A stretch of DNA of 64,000 nt from Conexibacter sp. CPCC 205762 (GTDB lineage Bacteria > Actinomycetota > Thermoleophilia > Solirubrobacterales > Solirubrobacteraceae), in NCBI RefSeq assembly GCF_030646155.1, contig NZ_JAUTDN010000001.1:1-64000 (forward strand), given 5' to 3'. The position numbers and the translations under genes are program-made. Shown piece after piece: positions 59,748-64,000 of this stretch; position 1 is the stretch's first letter; every line of letters starts with the position of its first letter. The notes beneath the pieces were generated by a model. That model ran no database searches, had not been told where the DNA came from, and saw only the letters and a list, made by a program, of their open reading frames with translations.

Positions 59748-62216
59748 ATGAGCGATTTGCGCGAGCTGAGATACGAGCCGAAGGCGATCGAGCCGAAGTG
59801 GCAGCAGGTGTGGGCGGACGAGCACACCTGGGAGGTCTCCAACGAGGACGACGGCCGCGAGGCCTACTACGTGCTCGAGATGCTGCCCTACCCGAGCGGC
59901 GAGCCGCACATGGGCCATCTGAAGAACTACGCCCTCGGCGACGCGGTCGCGCACTTCAGCCGCCGCAGCGGCAAGCGGGTCCTGCACCCGATGGGCTACG
60001 ACGCCTTCGGCCTGCCGGCCGAGAACAACGCGATCAAGACCGGCGTCCATCCGCGCGACGCGACGGCCGCCTCGATCGCCTCCTTCCAGCGCCAGTTCCG
60101 CGAGTGGGGCATCTCGATCGACTGGACGCGCGAGTTCGGCACGCACGAGCCGCGCTACTACAGATGGACCCAGTGGCTGTTCCTGCAGCTGTTCAAGCGC
60201 GGGCTCGCCTACAAGAGAGAGGGCTCGGTCAACTGGGACCCGGTCGAGGAGACCGTGCTCGCGAACGAGCAGGTGATCGACGGCCGCGGCGAGCGCTCCG
60301 GCGCGCTGGTCGAGATCCGCCAGCTCGAGCAGTGGTACTTCCGCATCACCGACTACGCCGACCGGCTGCTCGACGACCTCGACAAGATCCAGTGGCCGGA
60401 TCACGTCAAGACGATGCAGCGCAACTGGATCGGCCGCTCGGTCGGCGCGCACGTCACCTTCCGCAACGAGGAGCTGGGCAAGGACTACGAGGTCTTCACG
60501 ACCCGTCCCGACACGCTCTTCGGCGCCACCTTCTTCGTCATGTCGCCCGAGCACCCGGACGTGCTCGCGCTCGCCGAGGGCACCTCGCAGGAGGAGGCGG
60601 TCCGCGACTACGTCAGAAGAGCGCTGCTGGAGTCCAACGAGGACCGCGGCGCCGCCGACAAGGCGAAGACCGGCGTCCCGCTCGGCCGCAGCGTCGTCAA
60701 CCCGGTCAACGGCGAGGCGATCCCGATGTACGTCGCCGACTACGTGCTGATGGAGTACGGCACCGGCGCGATCATGGCCGTCCCCGCCCACGACGAGCGC
60801 GACTTCGAGTTCGCGACCGTGCACGGCCTCCCGATCCGCCAGGTGATCGCCTCCGCGCCCGGCGCCGAGGACGAGCTGCCGCTGTCTGCCGACGGCGTGC
60901 TCGTCAACTCCGACGCCCGCTTCGACGGCAAGCCCAACCGCGAGGCGCTGGAGCAGATCGTCGCCTGGCTCGACGGCGAGGGCAGAGGCAGAAGAGCGAT
61001 CAACTACCGCCTGCGCGACTGGCTCGTCTCACGCCAGCGCTACTGGGGCTGCCCGATCCCGATCGTCTACTGCGAGCAGCACGGCGCGGTGGCGGTGCCA
61101 GAGGACCAGCTGCCGGTCGAGCTGCCCGACGTCACCGACTACAAGCCGAGAGGCCGCTCGCCGCTCGCGGCCGTCGAGGAGTGGGTCGCGACGACCTGCC
61201 CGGAGTGCGGCGGCCCCGCCCGCCGCGAGACCGACACGATGGACACGTTCGTCGACTCCTCCTGGTACTTCCTGCGCTACACCGACGCGTCGAACGACAC
61301 GGCGCCGTGGGATCGCGCCGTCGCCGACAGCTGGATGCCGGTCGACCAGTACATCGGCGGCGTCGAGCACGCGATCCTGCACCTGCTCTACGCGCGCTTC
61401 TTCACGAAGGCCTTCCACGACATCGGCCTGCTGAGCGCCGACGAGCCGTTCCAGGCGCTCTTCACGCAGGGGATGATCACGCGCGACGGCGCGAAGATGT
61501 CGAAGTCGAAGGGCAACGTGATCGCGCCCTCCGCCTACGTCGACAGATACGGCGCCGACACGGCCCGCTGCTACATCCTCTTCATCGGCCCGCCCGACCA
61601 GGACGCCGACTGGTCCGACGAGGGCGTCGAGGGCGTCCACCGCTTCCTCGCGCGCCTCTGGCGGCTGGGGATCGAGGTCGGCCGCGGCCCGGCTGACTCG
61701 CCGCACGCCGGCGACTTCGCCAACGACGCCGACGCCGTGCTGACGCGCAAGGCGCACTGGGCGATCGACAAGGTCACGCACGACCTCGGCGACCGCCGCT
61801 TCGCCTTCAACACGGCGATCTCGGCCGTGATGGAGCTGGTCAACGAGGCCTACCGCCAGCGCGAGAGCGCCTCTCCCGAGGTGCTCCGCTTCGCCGCCGC
61901 GACCGGCGCGTCGCTGATCTTCCCGTTCGCGCCGCACACCGCCTCCGAGGTCTACGAGAACGCGACCGGCGCGCGCGTGTGGGAGACGCCGTGGCCCGCC
62001 GCCGACCCGGCGATGCTGGTCGCGGACACGTTCGAGCTGGTGGCGCAGGTCAACGGCAAGGTGCGCGACCGCCTGACGGCGCCGGCCGACGCCTCGCGTG
62101 AGGACCTGGAGGCGCTGGCGCGCTCGGCTCCGAACGTGCAGGCCCATCTCGAGGGCAGACAGGTCGTGAAGGTGATCGTCGTGCCGGGCAAGCTCGTCAA
62201 CATCGTCGTCCGGTAG
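59748..62216 (+). CDS. leuS: Leucyl-tRNA synthetase
   Basis: 822 residues. The class I signatures are present: HIGH-equivalent PHMGHLKN at about 50 and KMSKSKGNV near 584. The editing domain ([20 protein letters not shown] ... [12 protein letters not shown]) is intact, including the Thr-rich and Asp segments that hydrolyse mischarged tRNA. The C-terminal tRNA-binding part ends [25 protein letters not shown]. It charges leucine to tRNA-Leu. The ATG is 27 bases from the divergent MFS start. Confidence 0.97.
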   Translation: MSDLRELRYEPKAIEPKWQQVWADEHTWEVSNEDDGREAYYVLEMLPYPSGEPHMGHLKNYALGDAVAHFSRRSGKRVLHPMGYDAFGLPAENNAIKTGVHPRDATAASIASFQRQFREWGISIDWTREFGTHEPRYYRWTQWLFLQLFKRGLAYKREGSVNWDPVEETVLANEQVIDGRGERSGALVEIRQLEQWYFRITDYADRLLDDLDKIQWPDHVKTMQRNWIGRSVGAHVTFRNEELGKDYEVFTTRPDTLFGATFFVMSPEHPDVLALAEGTSQEEAVRDYVRRALLESNEDRGAADKAKTGVPLGRSVVNPVNGEAIPMYVADYVLMEYGTGAIMAVPAHDERDFEFATVHGLPIRQVIASAPGAEDELPLSADGVLVNSDARFDGKPNREALEQIVAWLDGEGRGRRAINYRLRDWLVSRQRYWGCPIPIVYCEQHGAVAVPEDQLPVELPDVTDYKPRGRSPLAAVEEWVATTCPECGGPARRETDTMDTFVDSSWYFLRYTDASNDTAPWDRAVADSWMPVDQYIGGVEHAILHLLYARFFTKAFHDIGLLSADEPFQALFTQGMITRDGAKMSKSKGNVIAPSAYVDRYGADTARCYILFIGPPDQDADWSDEGVEGVHRFLARLWRLGIEVGRGPADSPHAGDFANDADAVLTRKAHWAIDKVTHDLGDRRFAFNTAISAVMELVNEAYRQRESASPEVLRFAAATGASLIFPFAPHTASEVYENATGARVWETPWPAADPAMLVADTFELVAQVNGKVRDRLTAPADASREDLEALARSAPNVQAHLEGRQVVKVIVVPGKLVNIVVR

Positions 62217-62227
62217 GGCGATTTGCG

Positions 62228-62827
62228 GTGACCGTGTCGGGCGACGGCGGGGGCGACGGGGGCGTGCGCGTCGTCGCGCGCCCGCACGTCGCCGTGATCG
62301 GCGCCTCGCAGGCGGGGCCGGTCGAGTCGGCGCTCGCATTCACGGTCGGCGACCTGCTCGTGCGCGCGGGCGCGGTGATCGTCTGCGGCGGCGGGGGCGG
62401 CGTGATGGAGGCCGCCTGTCGCGGCGCCCAGCTCGCGGCGGAGGGCCTCTCGCGCGGCGGGCATCCCGAGCCGGAGAGCGGCCGCGCGCCGTTGGATCGC
62501 GCGGCGGAGATCGTCACGATCGGGATCCTCCCGGGCCTCGACCGCGCCGCCGCCAACCCCTACGTCGACGTCGCGATCCCGACCGGCATGGGCGAGCTGC
62601 GCAACGGCCTGATCGTCCGCGCCGTCGACGCGGTCGTCGCGGTCGGCGGCGCCTACGGGACGCTGTCGGAGATCGCGCTGGCGCTGCGCGCCGGCAAGCG
62701 GGTCGTCGGCCTGCAGACGTGGGAGCTGTCGCCCGAGCAGCTGCCCGACGACGGCTTCGTCGTGGCCGCGGAGGCGGAGGAGGCGGTCGCGATCGCCCTC
62801 GACGCCGCCCGCTCGGCGAAGCTCTGA
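62228..62827 (+). CDS. LOG-like (TIGR00725/SLOG) family protein
   Basis: 199 residues, GTG start 11 bases after leuS. The Rossmann-like LOG fold is shown by VIGASQAGPVES, VCGGGGGVMEAACRGA and VAVGGAYGTLSEIALALRAGKRVVG. In the LOG family the PGGxGTxxE motif hydrolyses nucleotide-sugar bonds; here it reads GGAYGTLSE. It may be a phosphoribohydrolase or a nucleotide-binding protein, but its role is unknown. It probably forms one transcript with leuS. Confidence 0.85.
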   Translation: MTVSGDGGGDGGVRVVARPHVAVIGASQAGPVESALAFTVGDLLVRAGAVIVCGGGGGVMEAACRGAQLAAEGLSRGGHPEPESGRAPLDRAAEIVTIGILPGLDRAAANPYVDVAIPTGMGELRNGLIVRAVDAVVAVGGAYGTLSEIALALRAGKRVVGLQTWELSPEQLPDDGFVVAAEAEEAVAIALDAARSAKL

Positions 62828-62963
62828 GCGACATCGGATGTGACAGGCGTCGCGCGCTTTGCGACGTCCTGCGCAGTCTCCGCACTCTTGTCGCAGAGCC
62901 TGCGCTGAATCGGCACTGATCGCGTCTAGCGCTGTCACAGCGGCCGGCCATAGCTTGCGGGAC

Positions 62964-63758
62964 ATGCCGCAGCCGACCCGTCCCCAGCTCGCCCTCTATG
63001 CCGCATTCGCGATCGCCGTCCTCCTGATCGGCGGTCGGTTCCTGCGGTCGGGCGATGCGGGGACGGCCGGCAGCGGCCCAGACGGCGGCGCTTCCCCCGG
63101 CGTCGTCGCTCCGGATGGCGCCGGCGGACCTCGTGCCGCCGGCGCCTCCGGAGATCCCTCTGCTGGCGGAGGCGCCGCCGGCGACGGCTCGGCCGATGCT
63201 GGCGCGGCGGCCGGCGGCGCTGGCGCCGGTGGCGCGGCGCGTGGCGATGGCGCGGCGGGCGCCGGCGGCGACGCGGCGCTTGGCGCTGCCGGTGCGGGCG
63301 GCGCGGTCGTGGACGTGAAGGGCGCGGTGCGCCATCCGGGCGTCTACCGCGTCGCCGACGGGGCGCGCGTCCTCGACGCGGTCGACCGTGCCGGCGGTCT
63401 CACGGCCCGCGCCGACCGCCGCGGCGTCAACCTCGCGGCGAGAGTGACCGACGGCGGCGAGGTCGTCGTGCCGCGGCGGGGCGAGCGGGCCGGCGCGATG
63501 GCGCCGGCGGGCGCGGGCGGGACGTCGGCCGCGGCGGCGGACGGGACTGCCGCGGCCGATGTGCCGCTCGCACTCGACATCAACACCGCCTCCGCAACCG
63601 AGCTGGAGCAGCTCGACGGCGTCGGCCCGGCGACAGCGGCGAAGATCGTCTCCTACCGCGAGCAGAACGGCCCGTTCAGCTCGATCGAGGAGCTGGACGC
63701 CGTCTCCGGCATCGGCGAGGCGAAGCTGGCCGCGATCCGCGCCCAGCTCGGCAGATGA
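62964..63758 (+). CDS. comEA: Competence protein ComEA
   Basis: 264 residues. One membrane helix at the N-terminus (LALYAAFAIAVLLIGGRFL) is followed by a low-complexity Gly/Ala linker of about 85 residues. A SLBB domain comes next (VDVKGAVRHPGVYRVADGARVLDAVDRAGG), and then a helix-hairpin-helix pair (DINTASATELEQLDGVGPATAAKIVSYREQNGPFSSIEELDAVSGIGEAK). It binds incoming double-stranded DNA at the membrane and hands it to ComEC. The ATG overlaps no gene; its stop overlaps the comEC start (ATGA). The extra long linker is unusual. Confidence 0.93.
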   Translation: MPQPTRPQLALYAAFAIAVLLIGGRFLRSGDAGTAGSGPDGGASPGVVAPDGAGGPRAAGASGDPSAGGGAAGDGSADAGAAAGGAGAGGAARGDGAAGAGGDAALGAAGAGGAVVDVKGAVRHPGVYRVADGARVLDAVDRAGGLTARADRRGVNLAARVTDGGEVVVPRRGERAGAMAPAGAGGTSAAAADGTAAADVPLALDINTASATELEQLDGVGPATAAKIVSYREQNGPFSSIEELDAVSGIGEAKLAAIRAQLGR

Positions 63759-64000
63759 GCGCGGCGGCCCGCGCGGTCGGTGTCGTCGAGGAGGCGCTGG
63801 ACCAGCTCCGCGCCCATCCCCGCCACCTCGTGCTCGGCGCGCTCGTCGCCGGCCTGCTCGCGATCAGAGTCGGGTCCGGCGGCGTGCTGCTGCTGGCGCT
63901 GACGGCGGGGGCGCTGGCCGGCCGTCCGGTGGTCGCCGTCGCTGCGCTCGCGGCGGTGCTGATCGGCGCGATCGGCGGCCAGGCGCGCCTCGCCGCGCTC
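63755..64000 (+). CDS. comEC: ComEC/Rec2 family DNA uptake channel, N-terminal fragment (truncated by window)
   Basis: The first 82 residues are in the window. They hold a short cytoplasmic start and a hydrophobic hairpin (HLVLGALVAGLLAIRVG, then LLLALTAGALAGRPVVAVAALAAVLIGAIGG). The ATG overlaps the comEA stop (ATGA), the normal comEA-comEC order, which supports the call. The rest lies beyond the end. Confidence 0.75.
   Translation, partial: MSAAARAVGVVEEALDQLRAHPRHLVLGALVAGLLAIRVGSGGVLLLALTAGALAGRPVVAVAALAAVLIGAIGGQARLAAL

Noticed and set aside
1-64000. Transposases, phage genes, rRNA operons
   Set aside because: None was seen on either strand.

Overview
The window is very GC-rich DNA (about 70% or more over most of its length) packed with genes in short operons, many joined by 4-base ATGA/GTGA overlaps. 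Gene content (numerous TetR regulators, secreted alanine/arginine-rich proteins, two stand-alone LigD-type polymerase domains, SigG-like ECF sigma factor, DrrAB exporter) and unusually frequent AGA arginine codons suggest an actinobacterium of the Thermoleophilia/Solirubrobacterales type, for example a Conexibacter relative. This is inference; no rRNA is present to confirm it.

Layout. 1-4 kb: cell-surface or secreted proteins (collagen-like tail, DUF4430-like protein, a frameshifted repeat/PKD gene, an Ala-rich exported protein). 4-7.4 kb: SRPBCC protein and WYL regulator divergent from a DrrAB-type ABC exporter. 7.4-16.8 kb: exported penicillin-acylase-family hydrolase, molybdopterin oxidoreductase, ECF sigma factor with a convergent STAS protein, a secreted repeat protein, and an enoyl-CoA hydratase/TetR pair. 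16.2-26.5 kb: TetR/ilvD pair, two tandem PolDom proteins, TetR/flavoprotein operon, a secreted protein, a metal-dependent hydrolase and another TetR gene. 26.5-29.3 kb: a three-gene operon (lipocalin-like small protein, M43-type metalloprotease with an odd tail, MvdC/MvdD-type ATP-grasp ligase), the best candidate for an undescribed peptide- or protein-modifying system. 29.4-36.7 kb: an orphan response regulator, an SRPBCC relic and a five-gene uptake/catabolic operon (MBL hydrolase, Tat lipoprotein, ABC ATPase, permease, HisD-family dehydrogenase) behind a promoter with a perfect 16-bp palindrome.

36.8-50.4 kb: a solitary MNT nucleotidyltransferase, two tandem 1180-residue secreted Gly-rich/Ig-like proteins, two gene remnants meeting head to head, a VOC/carboxymuconolactone-decarboxylase-like pair, an SF1 helicase-nuclease and an unrecognised repeat protein. 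50.4-57.7 kb: a genomic island delimited by a complete tRNA-Ala(GGC) and a direct repeat of its 3' end. It carries a complete type I restriction-modification system (hsdM-hsdS-hsdR) and a VapBC-type toxin-antitoxin pair with its own palindromic operator, but no integrase. 57.7-64 kb: core genes again: a coiled-coil DivIVA/ATP-synthase-B-like protein, an MFS transporter, leuS, a LOG-like protein, comEA and the start of comEC.

No CRISPR array, rRNA, transposase or integrase was found.
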